Source: Thamnaconus septentrionalis
Taxonomy: Eukaryota > Chordata > Actinopteri > Tetraodontiformes > Monacanthidae
DNA length: 64,000 nucleotides
Reading direction: 5' to 3'
Assembly: GCA_009823395.1 (NCBI GenBank)
Contig: CM020513.1
Location: 10,223,501 to 10,287,500 of the forward strand
The notes below the pieces were generated by a model. That model was given only the letters and a program-made list of their open reading frames with translations. It was not told the origin of the DNA and did not search any database. Position numbers and translations under genes: made by a program. Shown here piece after piece: positions 1 through 13,217 of the stretch (the first letter of the stretch is position 1; each line of letters starts with the position of its first letter).

Positions 1-780
1 GTTCCGGATGTGGCGAGAAGCTGCTCCGCAGAGGTGGACGTCCAGATAGCCCAAGAGCCGAAGGACGCCGCCGTCGCTACCGGCGGCGCCCCGAAGGAGA
101 GGAAGGCGAGCCGGCCCGCTCAGGAAGCTCCCAGCCCGGTCCTGGACACCAAACCTCCCAAAGCTCAGAAGAAGAGCTCGGCCCAAACTGTGATCGTGAA
201 CATGGTGGAGAAGCCCTCCAACACCATGTTCTCCCCGCCCAGACGCAAGCTGCCCTTCTCTAAGTGAGTGGGACTCGCTGGCGGTTGTAATGGTTGCGGT
301 GCATGAACAACAGCAACAGTAAGAGAAATGCCTGTGTTTGCATTGCAGGTCCGACAAGGATCTGGTGAACCAGGAAAGATCTCTGGCCATGTTCAGAGAC
401 GACTCCAAGTCTGGCGGATCCAGAAGCAGAGAGGTGAGCGACCAAAGCATTCAGACACACAGTCAGAAGGTTAGCATGTCCATAAATACAAATATGCTTT
501 ATCCCATTGTGTTTTAACAACCTTTGTATTAGTTGCAACAAGCTTCAGAGGAACACAAGGTCCCTCATTTTATGTCATATTAACTGCACCACTGTTTTCT
601 AGCAACTTTGTGATGTCACACAGGGCGCTGATATGACCTAAACGGAGGGAAACGCATGCTGAGTTTCTGATTTTTTTTTTTTTTTTATGGAATAGAATAG
701 AATGCTTATTTTATTACATAATAACTCCAGCAATGATATAGTGCAACAAAGGAAATAAGGCAATAAAAAACATCTATTGG

Positions 781-862
<82 letters not shown>

Positions 863-978
863 TTATTATTTATTACTGGATTACTGAATCATACAGGGTG
901 GCTACACTGGAGTCAGGGGGGAAATAAGATCTAAAGTGGGAATAATGTGGGACCTTGAACAAATAAAACATGCACACA

Positions 979-1028
<50 letters not shown>

Positions 1029-4000
1029 CCCACACACAGGCAGCGGCTGACCTAATGTCCCTGTGGTTGCCTGGAAGCAGGTGGGCCGCCCCGGCCCCAA
1101 AAAGAAAGCGCGAATGTCCCGGACTCGCTCCGACTTCCTCACCCGCTGTAACTCTGAGGGCGCGACCCAGTCGGACGACGACGACGACGAGTACTACGTC
1201 CCCGCCCACTCCCGCACGCTGCCCCCCTCCCTGACTCCCCCGTGCGCCCACCCCGAGGCCGACTGTCACAGTGACTCAGAGATGGTAAAAAAAAAAAATC
1301 CCTGCGTCCTCCGAGGCTCCGTGAACCTCTGAGCACCTGATTTCCTGTCCGCTCAGGCCGCCTCCCTCCTCAGCCCGCTGCTTCCTGGGTGGGCGGGGCC
1401 CGAAGCGGCAAGGGGGAGGGGCCTCTTAACACTGCTAACCTCCACTTTTCGCCGTGCCGCTCGCTACTCAACCGCTGCTGGAGCGCTGTGGCGCAGTGCT
1501 GGGCGGGACTTGGTGGCCCTGCACGTCACACTTGGGTTGTTGGTTCGAAACCCAAGTTGAGGGAGTCCCGAGACTTCAGCTTCTTATCATCTCAACTAAA
1601 CTGTCTCTTTGTCTCATGGGACACTTTGATATTTTGGAGTTCCATCTGATGTTTTCTCTTCTGTAAAGTCGTGGTGCCTTTCAGCAGTTTCAACCCCAAA
1701 AAAATAAATTCTGCACTTTAAGTTTTAAAGAGGAGACTTGAATAAAACTAAAGGAAGGTGGCCTCAGATTTTTATTTTGATAGGTTGTAATTCTCTTGGT
1801 GCAAATTACAAAAAAAGGGGCAACTTGCCCTCTCTCAAAAAGGAATTAACAAGTCAACCGTCAATTTTCTATTGATCAAGCAAGTGAAGGACGTCTATCA
1901 GATATCAGAAACTACTTTTGAAGAAAGGTCCAACTGAAGCTGGAAGGGAAAAAAAGGGACTTTTAAAAACTTGAAGGTGTTTTATTCACCGTCGAGGACT
2001 CGCAGTTGGATTTACATTCGGATCTCCAGCAGCTGAACGGCGTCGCGCTGCACCCCGACCGCTGCTGCATGCCCCAGCGGTCTAAGCATCCAGCCGAGTA
2101 ACTTCTCACTAACGTCGTCGACCTCTCATCGGATCTCAGAAGCATGACTTCTCCTCTGTCCTGATTTTCTCCCATTCTCTCTCCAGTCCATCAATTTTTT
2201 TTTTTACACTGCACCGCAGTAGCGCTAGCAGAAGAGGTGAACGTAGTTTGTAGTACTCAATGTAAAAAAACTCCAGTCCTGCTGTCACATTCGACTCTTG
2301 TCCGTCTGTGAGGCTCCTCATAGTTGACACGATGGAGCCGACAAGTGACATAATTGCAGGATAATTCCAAGATAGATGAATACTTAAAGTACGGAAACAT
2401 TTTGAACTGTCCGCTGAAAATGAGCATTTTTTTTCCTTTAGCCATCACAAAAAGACCAGAAGAAGATCCACAAAACCATGTCGTCTGGAGACCTGGGCAA
2501 GGTGGAGGTCCTCAGGAAGACCTCCAGCCACGATGGAAGGTAGAAACTCTGAACGCTGATGAATCCAGGGACAGAATTTCCCTGTTTGTTTGAAAAAGAT
2601 ATACTTGGGACTAATTAGCAGGGACTAAAAGTATTAGTCTTCCAGCATGACTTGACTTGAACTGACTCTACTTTGTGTCTGTGACCCATCAGGATGAGGG
2701 GAAAGATGAGATTCTGGAGCAAAAGCTCGAAGCACGGCGAGAAAAAACTGTCCAGGGAGAAGCAGGCAAGCGTGAATGACGTCGCCGAGGTGCACGGTAA
2801 GAAGGAGTTTGCGTGCAGTCGCCTAGCGACCGAGGAGCGCTCTTAGTTCAGTTTAGAAATGTTGACTTTTTAACTGAGTTGGGTTTCAAAGCGTCCCCTC
2901 TCCTCTCCCTGCTCCTCCCAGAAGGCCCCTCCCCCCCTCACAGCCCCGACCTGGAGGCGGCGGCATCCCGCGGCGTCCGGGACAGCAAGGAGAACAAGGA
3001 GCTGTCGCCCAAGATGAGGCGGCGGCGCAGCGTGAAGATCAGCAGCATCACCCTGGAGGCCACCCAGTGGCAAAACGACGCGCTGCACATCCTCACCTCC
3101 ACTCACGACTACCGCAGCATGAACGACTTCCTCATGAAGAAGGTGGGCGAGAAAAATGCAGTCAAACAGGAGCTGCAAAAAGTTTTGGGGTTTTGTTTTT
3201 AGAACTTTCATTAGAATCAATCGTGGATCTTCAGATTTTCAGATTTTTGTTTAACAGGATAAAAGAAACCGAACTGATCACTTGTCTTGCTGTTTGTGTG
3301 TGATTGGCGTGCGTGTAGATCGCCGACCTGGAGTCTGAAGACGGCAAGAACGACACCATGGTGGACGTCGTCTTCAAGAAAGCACTGAAGGAGTTCAGGA
3401 TCAACATCTTCAACTCCTACTCCACCGCCCTGGCGGTGAGTGCACGCCTCACGTCGTACCTCCACACCAATCGGAATTAAGACGCAGCAGCACGGCGAAC
3501 GCGGTCGACGATTTTTTTTTTTTTCCCTTTCTGCCGCCAGATGGACGACGGGAAGAGTATCCGGTACAAGGATCTCTACGCCCTTTTCGAGCAGATCCTG
3601 GAGAAATCCATGCGCCTGGGGCAGCGGGACTGGAGCGAGTCGCCGGTGAAGGTTTGGGTCAACACCTTCAAGGTCTTCCTGGACGAGTTCATGACCGAGT
3701 TCAAGCCCATGGAGGGAACCATCGGCCGGGTGAGGACACTCACAGTAGCTGCGTTTCCATTCCAGTTTTCCCGCAAAATAAAAGCGATATTTCTAAAATT
3801 TCGACAAAGCAGAATTGCAATTTGCAGGTCTTTCTGTGATTCTTTACGAGAATTACGTTGCACTTCAAGCTGAATTCACAATGTTGGGGGTTTTTTTCTA
3901 TTAAAGGTGAAAACAACTAAATTTCCAATTTCTTTCCATCCAGGCTCCTAAACGTGAGCGCAAAAAGTCGAGGAAGAAGGAAACAGACATAGTGAGTTGC

Positions 4001-4529
4001 CTTTGAACAGCGCCTGTCATTCTTTGCCCTCCTGAATCTGTGTTGATGCTGATGATGTGGCGCCCCCTGCAGGTGGAAGAACACAATGGCCACATCTTCA
4101 AGTCGACGCAGTACAGCATCCCCACTTACTGCGAGTACTGCTCCTCCCTCATCTGGATGATGGACCGAGCCTGCGTCTGCAAACGTGAGAATTTCACATG
4201 GGACACACACACACACACACACACACACATGCACACTCCCACATACACACACACACACACACTCCAAAGAATATACGATGCTATGTTTTTGCCAGGCTGT
4301 ATTCCTCCTATCGAGACTGAGGCTGAAATATCTGCAAGTGCTTCTAACTTTACACACACACACACACACACACACCAGCAGCACTTCCCGAATGTCTCGT
4401 AAACCACTTAGCTGCAGACGCTCACACCCATGTCTGCAGTGCTTATTTCCACCCAGGCAGAACTTTACACCGTCTCCGACTCCTTCCACATACACACACA
4501 CACACACACTCAGAAGAAAGTGCACCCCA

Positions 4530-4566
<37 letters not shown>

Positions 4567-7500
4567 TCCCGTGCCCTGCCTGCCCGACAGTCGAACAGAT
4601 GAGATTGGATTAGAAACCTTCTCCGCTTTCGCAAGTCTGTCTTCCGTCCACCCGCTGCGGCCGGCTTCACATCCCAACTCGGTTGCCGTCTGCAGCTCAG
4701 TCGTCGTCGGCAAGCAGTGCGGCTGAGCGGACGCCCTCGGTGTGACTCGCGCTCCTGTGTCTGTTTTTTGCAGTGTGCCGCTACGCCTGCCACAGGAAGT
4801 GCTGCTCCAAGATGACCACCAAGTGCAGTAAAAAGGTAGGTGGCGTTGTATTTTTGTCTTGGTTTTTGCTTTTTTGCATTGAACCAGTGTTTAGACGGCC
4901 AGATGTCACAACACTAGAAAAAAAAACATGTTGTGTTGTGGTTTTGTGGTTTGTTGTCCTCAGTGATGTCTTTTTTTCTTTTTTTTTTACATACTTGCTT
5001 TCTACTGTGCATGTATTTCATTTTTTGATTATTTTTTTATGCCGTGGGGGGTCAGAGGTCAGAATGAGCAGGTTGGAGATCATCAACAGTAACTCAAATA
5101 ATGTGTATGTTTCACATCTTGCCGACTGCTAAAATAACTAATGACTAGTTAATAACTAACTAAATATATATTACAAATTTAATGTGTGTTAATGTGTTTT
5201 TTATCTATTATGGTAGTATTAGTATTATTTATTTGTGACACTGAGCTTAAAGAAAAAATAGAAAATTGCACAGCCCTCATTACACCGGCTATTAATAATA
5301 AATAGCCAGTGGTGACAACAAACTGTACCCGGCCATTCCCTTTATTGAAATGAAAATTCCACCATCATTTATATTTACCTTCCGGGATGATTCTCTCGAC
5401 TTGTCCAGTACGAACCGGAGCTGTCGTCACGGCAGTTCGGCGTGGAGTTGTCCCGGCTGACCAGCGAGGAGCGGATGGTGCCCCAGCTGGTGGAGAAGCT
5501 CATCAACTACATCGAGATGCACGGCCTCTACACAGAGGGCATCTACAGGAAGTCGGGCTCGGCCAATAAGATCAAAGAACTTCGGCAGGGCCTGGACACG
5601 GGTGAGGCTGACCGGCACCCGACACCGGTGTGGGGAAACAGACTGATGTTAAAAATGAATAAACTAATGTTATTACTGCTCGGCTGTGTTCACATTGTCA
5701 GTTCCTATTTACTCTTAGGCTCTGTTTTGTTTTTGACCGCAGCTGTACACAAGTCTTTAAAGGTCCAGTGTGTAAAATTTTTAAAGAGGCTTGGAATTTT
5801 GGCATTTCATATTTAGGGCACTGTCAGGCTGGTTTTCTTAAAAATGAGCGTTCAAGACCCTTATTTCTCTATTATATTCTTATATTTATGAGAACCGTTC
5901 TAAGGGTAGGAAAACCAAATGACTTTTATTGTGCTACTAGCAAACACTTTTATTCATGTATTTTAGGGCAGCATGTTAACCTTTCACCAATATAAAAATC
6001 ATAAATCAAGCCAAATTTACCAAACTGTGTAGTGTCTTCTTGTCCCTTCTCGAAAAATTAAAAAAAAAAGAAAAGAAAAAAAGAAAGAAAGCTGTCCTTT
6101 ACCTGACCGAATCGTCCCCTTCCAGATGTGAACAGCGTGAGCCTGGACGACTACAACATCCACGTCATCGCCAGCGTCCTCAAACAGTGGCTCCGCGACC
6201 TGCCCAGCCCTCTCATGACCTTTGAACTCTACGAGGAGTTCCTCAGGGCCATGGGTAAGCTCATCCATCATTTCCCCACCGACCTTCTTCCCGCAGAGTC
6301 CTGGTTCTTAAAGGTGAAAAGTTACCGAGACTGAATGCGGCGCACACCTCTGCAGGTCAGCCAGACAAGCGAGAGGTCATCCGGGGAGTGTATTCGGTGA
6401 TTGACCAGCTCAGCAGGACTCACCTCAGCACGCTGGAGCGCCTCATCTTCCACTTGGTCAGGTGCGCAATGACATCGTGATCGGCAGCCTCTGTGCCGCC
6501 TCTGGCAAGACGTCCTCATCCACAAACGCCAGGTTTTTCAAAACGAGATCGAACAGTGTTTTTAAACAGCGTTTCTCAACTGGTTGGTTGCGTCCCAAAA
6601 GTGGGTCGCGGAGCTGTTTCCATTGGGTCACGGCTTTGTGTGCAGTTTCCCTTTTTTCTTAGAAAAAAATAACAAAAAACGTGGAGAAGCACCATTTTAA
6701 AATATGTGTGAGGCTGTTTAGTATCTCAGGGTTTCTTTATGTTTTTTTCCCCCCTCACCGATCACGTAAAAAAACACACTGAGTCCCCCTGTCTGCTCCG
6801 TTCAGTGGCGAGAGCGTGTGACCGATGAAAACTACCAGGGTCGAAATCCGTATAAAAACACTGCTGTTCCTCCTCCGCCGTGTCTCAGGATCGCCCTGCA
6901 GGAGGACACCAACAGGATGTCGGCCAACGCCCTCGCCATCGTCTTCGCCCCGTGCGTCCTCCGCTGCCACGACACCATCGACCCACTGCTGAGCGTGCAG
7001 GACATCGGCAAAACCACAGCGTACGTCCTGCTGAGTCACACAAACCAGTCGTAGCTTGATTGATTTTTATTTGTTTCGTTTTTTTCTGTGCAATTTTCGA
7101 CGGTTTTATTATCACGTGAAGCAATGTGTCCCAATTTGCTTACATTTTGATGCAGTACCTAATATTATGTCTTTCATTTTAACGTGGGTAATGTCAGCCA
7201 CAATTATGCACTTACTGGAAGTTTTTGTTTTGTTAATTGCGACTTTGTCTTTTGTCTTCTGCTACTTTTTTTGTTGGAGAATTGCAAGCAGAATTTCGCA
7301 GTAAAAACAGGAAGTTGTCACACAAAACAAAAATACATATTGCTTTGCATTGCATTATTGCCCTTTCTTATTTTTTTCTTTTGCTTTTTACATGAGTTGC
7401 TCTTTCAACACAAGGTCCTCATGCATTCCTTCTTGACTGGCTCTCTTTGTTCGTAGGTGTGTGGAGCTGGTCATCAACGAGCAGATGAGCAAGTACCGAG

Positions 7501-10155
7501 CTCGTCTGAAGGACATCAGCAGCCTGGAGTTTGCCGAGAGCAAAGCCAAGAGCAGGCTGACCCACATCAGGAGGTCCATGGTAAGGCGACCACGAGACAG
7601 ACCCTCAGTCTGGGGCCGTTAGCCTTGTTAGCGCGAGTCGTTAGCGCAGCCTGACGGACATGCGGCGGCGTGCTTGTTGTTTCTACTTGTTCTCCTCACA
7701 TTGTTGTTTTGAACGCCGACACTGACGCTCGCAGCTCCTGCAGCTGCTGGCATGGCTTCACCACGGCCATGGCAGAAAGTCATCCCTCCGTCTTCACTCA
7801 CATCCTTCATCCACGGACTTATTACCCTGTTGACCCAACAAGGAACCGATAAGTCCCTTTATCCAAATGTGGAAATCACAACAAACATCAGTTTATAGGA
7901 GAAAACCTTAAGCGAGGGTGTTTTTTTTTTTTTTTTTGCAGGATGCTGCAAACAGAGAGTTACATATGCTGTTTTATGCAGATATGCCAGTTTCATTTGG
8001 ATAATTAATTGCGCGAGGATGCTCCAGTGGAGTCTGGGATGATAAAAAAAGATCTCAAAATGTGTGTAAATATGAATATTTAAATGTTTTCTTCTTCATA
8101 ATTGAGCCTCACATCAATATTCATCAGTTCACAGACAGAGCGGGATGTTCTCACAGCGGTGTACTTTTTCAATTCAGAGGAATAAACAGACATTCGCGCA
8201 TAAAATGAAAAGTAAGACTGCGTTTCAAATAGGTTCATACGAGTGATCTGTGAATCCTGAGTGCGCCTAATGTCCTAAAAATATACATATTTTAGCAGTA
8301 GCAAAGCAAAATAGAGATCAATCAGTGCAAAAGTGACCCGTTGTACTCGTTACGTTCAGTGACGCTAGTATGACGAGTGACGAGTCCAGTCCGGCTGGGC
8401 GCTTGTTCAACCACGTTCAGACTGCCAGCCAAAATCCGATTTTTAGCCCATCCAGATTGAAACTGGATTCCTCTTTTGTAGTCTGAACAGTCACAAATCA
8501 CATGAAATCTGATTTTTGCCAAACGGATTGAAACCACCTTTGGGAGGTAGTTTCAAATGGCATTTGGACAGCAACCTGTCTCGATGGGTCAATAATGTGG
8601 CCCAGTCTGATTGGATTTGAGAAGGAATCTGATTTGAATCAGATTCGCCTGCAGTCTGAACGCAGCCTTCGTGTCGTGACCTCTAACTTTGGAAGCCTGC
8701 AGTCCCGACTCCTGCTAGCAAACACGGCTTTGGCGATTCACAGACGTTCTCAAGCTGCAAACTCACCAAGTCCAGACATGCTGACCACCTGATTACCATC
8801 ACAGCTCCTTAACCCTGTTCTATCCTTCCTTCCCTCCTTACCCCACCCCTCCCTTTCAGAAACCTGTACTAATTGCTGTTAGGTTTATGAGCATAACCCG
8901 CACTGCCACCCCGGTACGTATGCGTCCCTCCCCACTGCCTCCCTACCACCAGCAACCGTCCCGTCCCGTCGACCTGAACCGTCCGCTCATCCTGTCTGTC
9001 ACATCCAGTCGCAGCGCTCGTCGCATTTGTCTCCACGCCGCTAGATGTGTGGAGGCTGTCAGGCCTCCTGTCTGTCTGCGTGTTGACTGTGTAGTCCAGA
9101 TTTTGTTTGGCCGTCAGTCTGTTGTGTAGTCAAAGTCGGATACCACCACAGTGAGACAAACTAATGGTAGGGTTAAAGTAGAAGTCTGATTCAGCTTCAG
9201 GCTTGACTTGGTCTTTTTCTGTTAGATGTTTTCAATCAGGGAATGAAATGATTTGTTTATTTACTTGTATAAAATGCCAGTGATATGGTGACGTACACTG
9301 AGAAAAGTGCCAACACTGCAGCTAAAACCCTTGTAAGAAGCATTTATTCCCAATGAAGGTATTGGAATTTACAATTAGCTTTTAATCACTAGTTTTTTTG
9401 CGTGAACTAAATTGTTTGGCGTATAAAGTTTTGTGTTGTGCTGATTTTGCCCCAGTGTTCTTATTTCCTATACATATTTATATTTTTATTTAACATATGT
9501 ATTGACATATTACATTGAAGAAACTAAAGCCACACGGTTTGTTTATCGTATATATATTTACATCACACTAACATTAGATAACCCTGTATAGCGCTGATAC
9601 CTGTAAAATAGCTACTACTACAATTACTGCAGTACACATTTGAAGTGGAAAGAAGAGACTGTAGAGCTGTGTCTCATTTCTCATTTTGAGCGTAATTTTT
9701 TGTCGTATTGTATGGTCGTGAATCGCTGTTATAATATTTTAGAGCATAGATTTATTAAGTTGTTAGTACTGTAGCTAGCTAGTTTTGGTTTCTTAGGCTA
9801 ATTTGAATTGATAAGTGCTCTCAGTCGGCTGAAATCTGATGTGAGCTTCACTGACGTGACACTCTGCTCTCTGTTTCTGCTTCGTAACTTACTAACGCAC
9901 AGCCTAACACAGCTAAACTGAAGGTAACGCGACCTACACCTGCGTGTCGTAAGTGTGTATGTGTGTGTGTGTGTGCGCGCGCGCGCGTGTGTGTGAGACA
10001 CGTCATAGTTTCTCGGCACCGTGACGATGTCATCCTATGTATGTTGTCGAAACATTCTGTGTGTGTCCTCTGTGCATCGTCAACCGTCGCTGTCAGTGAA
10101 AGAAAAACAACAATGGAAACAACAACTTCCGCTGACGATCCGGCTCTCTGGTCTC

Positions 10156-10231
<76 letters not shown>

Positions 10232-12538
10232 GCTTTCTAACTCCCAGAGCAAAAGTCGCGTCCGGCAAAGCAGCAGCCACGCGTCCTCGCCGCCGCTCAG
10301 CCCCAAGGCGCCCCCTGTGGCGACGGACGGAGAGTGCGCGGGAGCGGAGGACGCACCGGAGGCGGCCGGCGTGAACGACACGCAGCAGCTGGCCATGCAG
10401 CAGGAGGAGCGAATCCTCACCGAGCAGATCGAGAGTCTGCAGAAAGAGAAGTAGGGTGGCACCTTTTGCACTTTCACTGTTGTTGTTTTCCACTGTGGTT
10501 GTTGTGCAGGTGCTGTAGTTGCTGTTTTGCTATAAACATGCACTGCCAGTCAAAGGTTTGGACACACCCTATGTATTTAACGTCTTTTCTTTCATTCACA
10601 TGACTGTTGACATTGCAGTTTCTCACTGAAGATATCAAAACTACTTATGAATGCACACGGAATTATGTAGGAAACAATAAAAGTGTAAAATAATTCAAGC
10701 ACCTTTTATATTTAAATTCTTCGAAATATCTTTCATAAAAAGAATATTTAGTGTTATTTAACATGTTTTTCTTTGGTGCATAATTACATATATCTTGCTC
10801 ATATATTTGAGGTCTTCAGTATCTATCTGCCGTGTAAAAAGTTGTAGAAAGGTGTGTCCAAACTTTTACTGGTAGTGTATATTACCCAAATGTAGATACA
10901 TGATTGGTCGGTTTCTACTATTATCACATTGTAATGTAATATTATTTTACTAAACAAAACTTGCTCTGTCATCATTAGCACTCATTATTGTTATTGTCAG
11001 GCATTTCTACTTTATATCTCTCAATCTTAGTCAGCTGTGTATTTGTAGTTTATAGTAATATTCCCAAATCAAAGACTCTACAGGAAGCACAGTACAAAAA
11101 AATATTTTTTTTGATGTAGACATTAAAAAAAATTATGTTAAGCCGTGTGACTCTTATTTGTTGTACGTGTGCGCACGTGTGTGTCCACCAGGGAGGAGCT
11201 GACGTACGAGATGTTGATCTTGGAGCCGCGGACGTCAGACGATGACACTCCCGAGTCTGAAGCGTCGATCGGCACGGCGGACAGCACGGAGAACATCAGC
11301 TCACCACCGGGAGCCTCTGCAGAGCCTGCTGGTAAGTGTGTGTTTGTGTGACTGTAAGTTTCTAGAGGTCCTCAGAATTTTTTTTCATTACATTTTGTTG
11401 TGAGCTGAGATGACATCCATGGTTTTTGGTTTGACTGCACAAGAGAAAGGACATTGAATTGTAGTTAAACTGAAGTAATCACAAAGATTGCTCAGTAAGC
11501 TATTGTTATTGCTACATCTGAAGTGTAGACAGCTCAAGTTCCAGTGTGTAATATTTGGCTTGATTTATGATTTTTATATCGGTAAATGCTTAATATACTG
11601 CCCATGAATACATTAATAAAAGTGTTTAATCGCAGTACAATATAAGTCATTTGGTTTTCCTACCCATAGAACGGTTGATCTATATATTCTTGCACCACCA
11701 TACTTCTAAGGAAGCTTGGTGTGTATATCCAGCCCAACTGGTAATGTGTTTCATAATTAGGGTGGCTGCTCGCATCTTTAAATAAACCAACGAAGAAGAA
11801 GGTGGTCAAGGTATCCAGGTTTGGGTTCTAAAGGCCACTGTAGTTCACTGGCAGGCTTAGGAGAGAGAGGAGTGAAAGACACTGCAATCTAAAATGTAAC
11901 CACTTGATGTTACTGTTTCTTCTTCAGAATCTCCAAATATTACACACTTAACCTTTAATTAATCGTAAACTATTGGTCGATTATAACACTTCCAGCGCTT
12001 TACAATCTCAGTGTGGCACGATCAGATTTACAGTTGAGTGGAAAATAAGAAGGGAGCTAAAGATGTAGCAGATCGATCAGCTGGCGCTGCTTGAAGGACG
12101 ACCTGTGAGTGTCGGTATCATTTCACCACCGTCTCTCCGTCCGCAGAGTTTGGCTCCTGTCGCCCCAGAAAGTCGGACGCCAAGTGTCGACGGGCCCTCC
12201 GGCGCCAGCCCGACTCCCAGGACTCCGCCGACTCCGCCTCCACCATCTCCTCCTCCTACGTCCCCTCCTCCTCCTTCTCTTCCTCCAACACCTCGGGCTC
12301 CCCCGCCCCTCACTACCGCTTCCGCTCCTCGTCCTCGGGGCCCCTGCTCACCTCGTGCGGCCTCGGGGCCCCGCTGGCCGAGGCCGACGAGAGCGAGAGA
12401 GGCGGCAAGACCCGGCACAGGCTCCGGCTGAGCCGCAGCTCGCCACGCGATCCCTCCGGCGCCCACCGGAGGGAGTCGGACTTCAGCTCAGGGCCACAGC
12501 AGCTGGTTCTGTATGGCAGCAATGAGTTCATGGTGTGA
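1..12538 (+). CDS. myo9a: Unconventional myosin-IXa, 3' part (C1 + RhoGAP + tail), 5' end outside window
   Basis: Myosin-IXa is an actin motor whose tail switches off RhoA by stimulating GTP hydrolysis. Only the C-terminal 973 residues are here. Exons: 1-263, 349-433, 1081-1284, 2442-2539, 2693-2796, 2922-3142, 3319-3435, 3541-3729, 3944-3991, 4073-4184, 4774-4835, 5409-5601, 6126-6254, 6356-6461, 6889-7020, 7457-7580, 10248-10450, 11192-11331, 12147-12538; phases agree throughout and the sum is 974 codons including TGA. The C1 zinc finger lies at about window residues 444-498 (HNGHIF, CEYC, CKLC, CHRKC). The RhoGAP domain is at about 510-715 with the arginine finger in GIYRKSG and the conserved Asn in [14 protein letters not shown]. 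After it come the coiled-coil start [16 protein letters not shown], the acidic EASIGTADS stretch and a Ser-rich tail. The SIPTYCEYC wording fits MYO9A rather than MYO9B. The motor and IQ parts must lie to the left; which fish duplicate this is cannot be told. Confidence 0.95.
780..1038. repeat. (ATT)n and (CA)n microsatellites in myo9a intron
   Basis: ATT triplets run from about 788 to 870 with one interruption, followed by CA dinucleotides from about 980 to 1038, ending about 40 bases before the next exon's acceptor. A 16-base T run stands at about 671-686. Confidence 0.95.
1484..1670 (+). repeat. tRNA-derived SINE-like sequence
   Basis: An A-box-like TGGCGCAGTGCTGGG (1489-1503) is followed by a B-box-like GGTTCGAAACC (1542-1552) at the spacing of a tRNA gene. 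This is the usual RNA polymerase III head of a fish SINE. The rest of the cloverleaf does not fold cleanly, so a working tRNA is unlikely. The tail beyond 1560 is not recognised and the right boundary is a guess. Confidence 0.5.
3747..3830. mobile_element. Fragment of GTAGCTGCGTTTCCATT inverted-repeat element
   Basis: The sequence starts with the same GTAGCTGCGTTTCCATT end seen in the full copy at 26717-27209 and shares its AATTGC/ATATCGC-type interior. It lies in a myo9a intron directly after the exon ending at 3729. It is a truncated non-autonomous element with no coding capacity. Confidence 0.5.
4203..4566. repeat. Cluster of (CA)n microsatellites in the intron splitting the C1 domain
   Basis: Five CA tracts stand at about 4203-4230, 4244-4263, 4352-4375, 4490-4510 and 4530-4564, between the two exons that encode the myo9a C1 zinc finger. 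The His/Thr and Cys/Val frames read across them are artefacts of the repeat. Confidence 0.95.
5757..6015. mobile_element. TTAAAGGTCCAGTGTGTAA-type MITE, partial or rearranged copy
   Basis: The left edge is TTAAAGGTCCAGTGTGTAA. Further in, the complement of the family's GGTTTTCCTACCC motif and the complement of TTGGCTTGATTTATGATTTT appear, so this copy looks like an inverted or foldback version of the elements at 11536 and 46924. It sits in the intron between the first two RhoGAP exons. It has no reading frame and must have moved in trans. Confidence 0.6.
8414..8662. mobile_element. Small inverted-repeat element (CGTTCAGACTGC ends)
   Basis: The left end CGTTCAGACTGC is answered by the right end GCAGTCTGAACG in inverted orientation, about 249 bases apart. 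The interior holds repeated AATCTGATT/AATCCGATT motifs on both strands. That is the form of a non-coding MITE. It lies in the long myo9a intron 7581-10247. Confidence 0.7.
10158..10231 (+). repeat. (GT)36 microsatellite just before a myo9a exon
   Basis: An almost pure GT tract of about 73 bases ends some 17 bases before the acceptor CCCAG of the exon at 10248. A shorter GT/GC tract is at 9955-9994. In the pre-mRNA this is a UG repeat lying in the polypyrimidine position of the 3' splice site. Confidence 0.97.
10541..10882. mobile_element. MITE with CACTGCCAGTCAAAGGTTTGG ends
   Basis: The left end CACTGCCAGTCAAAGGTTTG is followed by GACACACC and is mirrored at the right by GGTGTGTCCAAACTTTTACTGG. 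The whole is about 340 bases with no coding capacity. The sequence style is that of fish Tc1/mariner-derived miniature elements. A second copy lies at 25780-26096, in a cerk intron, so the family is dispersed. Confidence 0.75.
11536..11962. mobile_element. CCAGTGTGTAATATTTGG...TTACACACTTAACCTTTAA MITE
   Basis: It begins TTCCAGTGTGTAATATTTGG and ends AATATTACACACTTAACCTTT, an inverted pair. The interior (GGTTTTCCTACCCATAGAAC, AACGAAGAAGAAGGTGG, CACTGCAATCTAAAATGTAA) matches the copy at 46924-47576. It lies in the last myo9a intron. Confidence 0.75.
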
Positions 12539-13174
12539 AGCCGACTGGGTTGGAAGAAGAAGAAGAAAAAAGGAATGCCAGCCGTCGCCTGTTGAACGCA
12601 GGAGGACGTAGGACGGGGGAGGAGGGTGGAGGGAGAGTCCGAGCTTTTGCATGGTACATGGGTCGTGCCTCGGTACCCACCAACCCACCCATCCACCCAC
12701 CCATCCATCCTCCTCCTCCTTCCCCTCTGGTCCGGTCGAAGCAGACTGCTGTGAAGAAAATAGAGAGACGGGATGGAGAACGGAACCAGGACTGATAGGG
12801 AAACAGCCGAGACGGTTGTTGTCGACGCCTCGCACCTCTGCTGGCCCACCACCAGGGGGCATCGTCCAGGTGAGAGCGTGGGAGAAGGAGAAGGAGAAGG
12901 AGAAGGGAAAGACAGTGTGGGGGAGACGGAGAGAAACCCCGCAACTGCAAAAGCCAAATTTTTAAGAGGCCCGTCTTTATTTTTGAAGCCTGTGAGAAGG
13001 CGGCAGGAGAGATGTAGCCATACTGGCTGAGCTGGCGCGGGCCGAGCCGAGCCGAGCCGAGCCGAGCTGCTTTTCACGTTTACATGAGACGCAGCAGCTG
13101 TCGGGGTGCTGCGTCCACCACCGTGTCTCCAGTGTCACTTTGTAGAGACTGTACAGAAATATATCACAGCTGCG

Positions 13175-13217
<43 letters not shown>

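Noticed and set aside
1484..1560. Functional tRNA gene
   Set aside because: A- and B-box-like motifs are present but the acceptor and anticodon stems do not pair well, so a SINE head is more likely.
3917..4558. Long minus-strand frame of about 213 codons rich in Val/Cys
   Set aside because: It is produced by CA/GT repeats lacking stops; it crosses known myo9a exons antisense and has no domain or splice logic.
8887..8920. Possible microexon flanked by TTAG and GTACGT in the long myo9a intron
   Set aside because: Its 31-33 bases do not preserve phase between the exons at 7457-7580 and 10248-10450, which already join perfectly.
9848..10543. 231-codon minus-strand frame with a His/Thr run
   Set aside because: It is antisense of the (GT)36 tract and of a myo9a exon, so it is compositional.
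12313..13077. 254-codon minus-strand frame over the myo9a 3' end
   Set aside because: It overlaps the antisense of the Ser-rich coding tail and the GC-rich 3' UTR; no recognisable domain.
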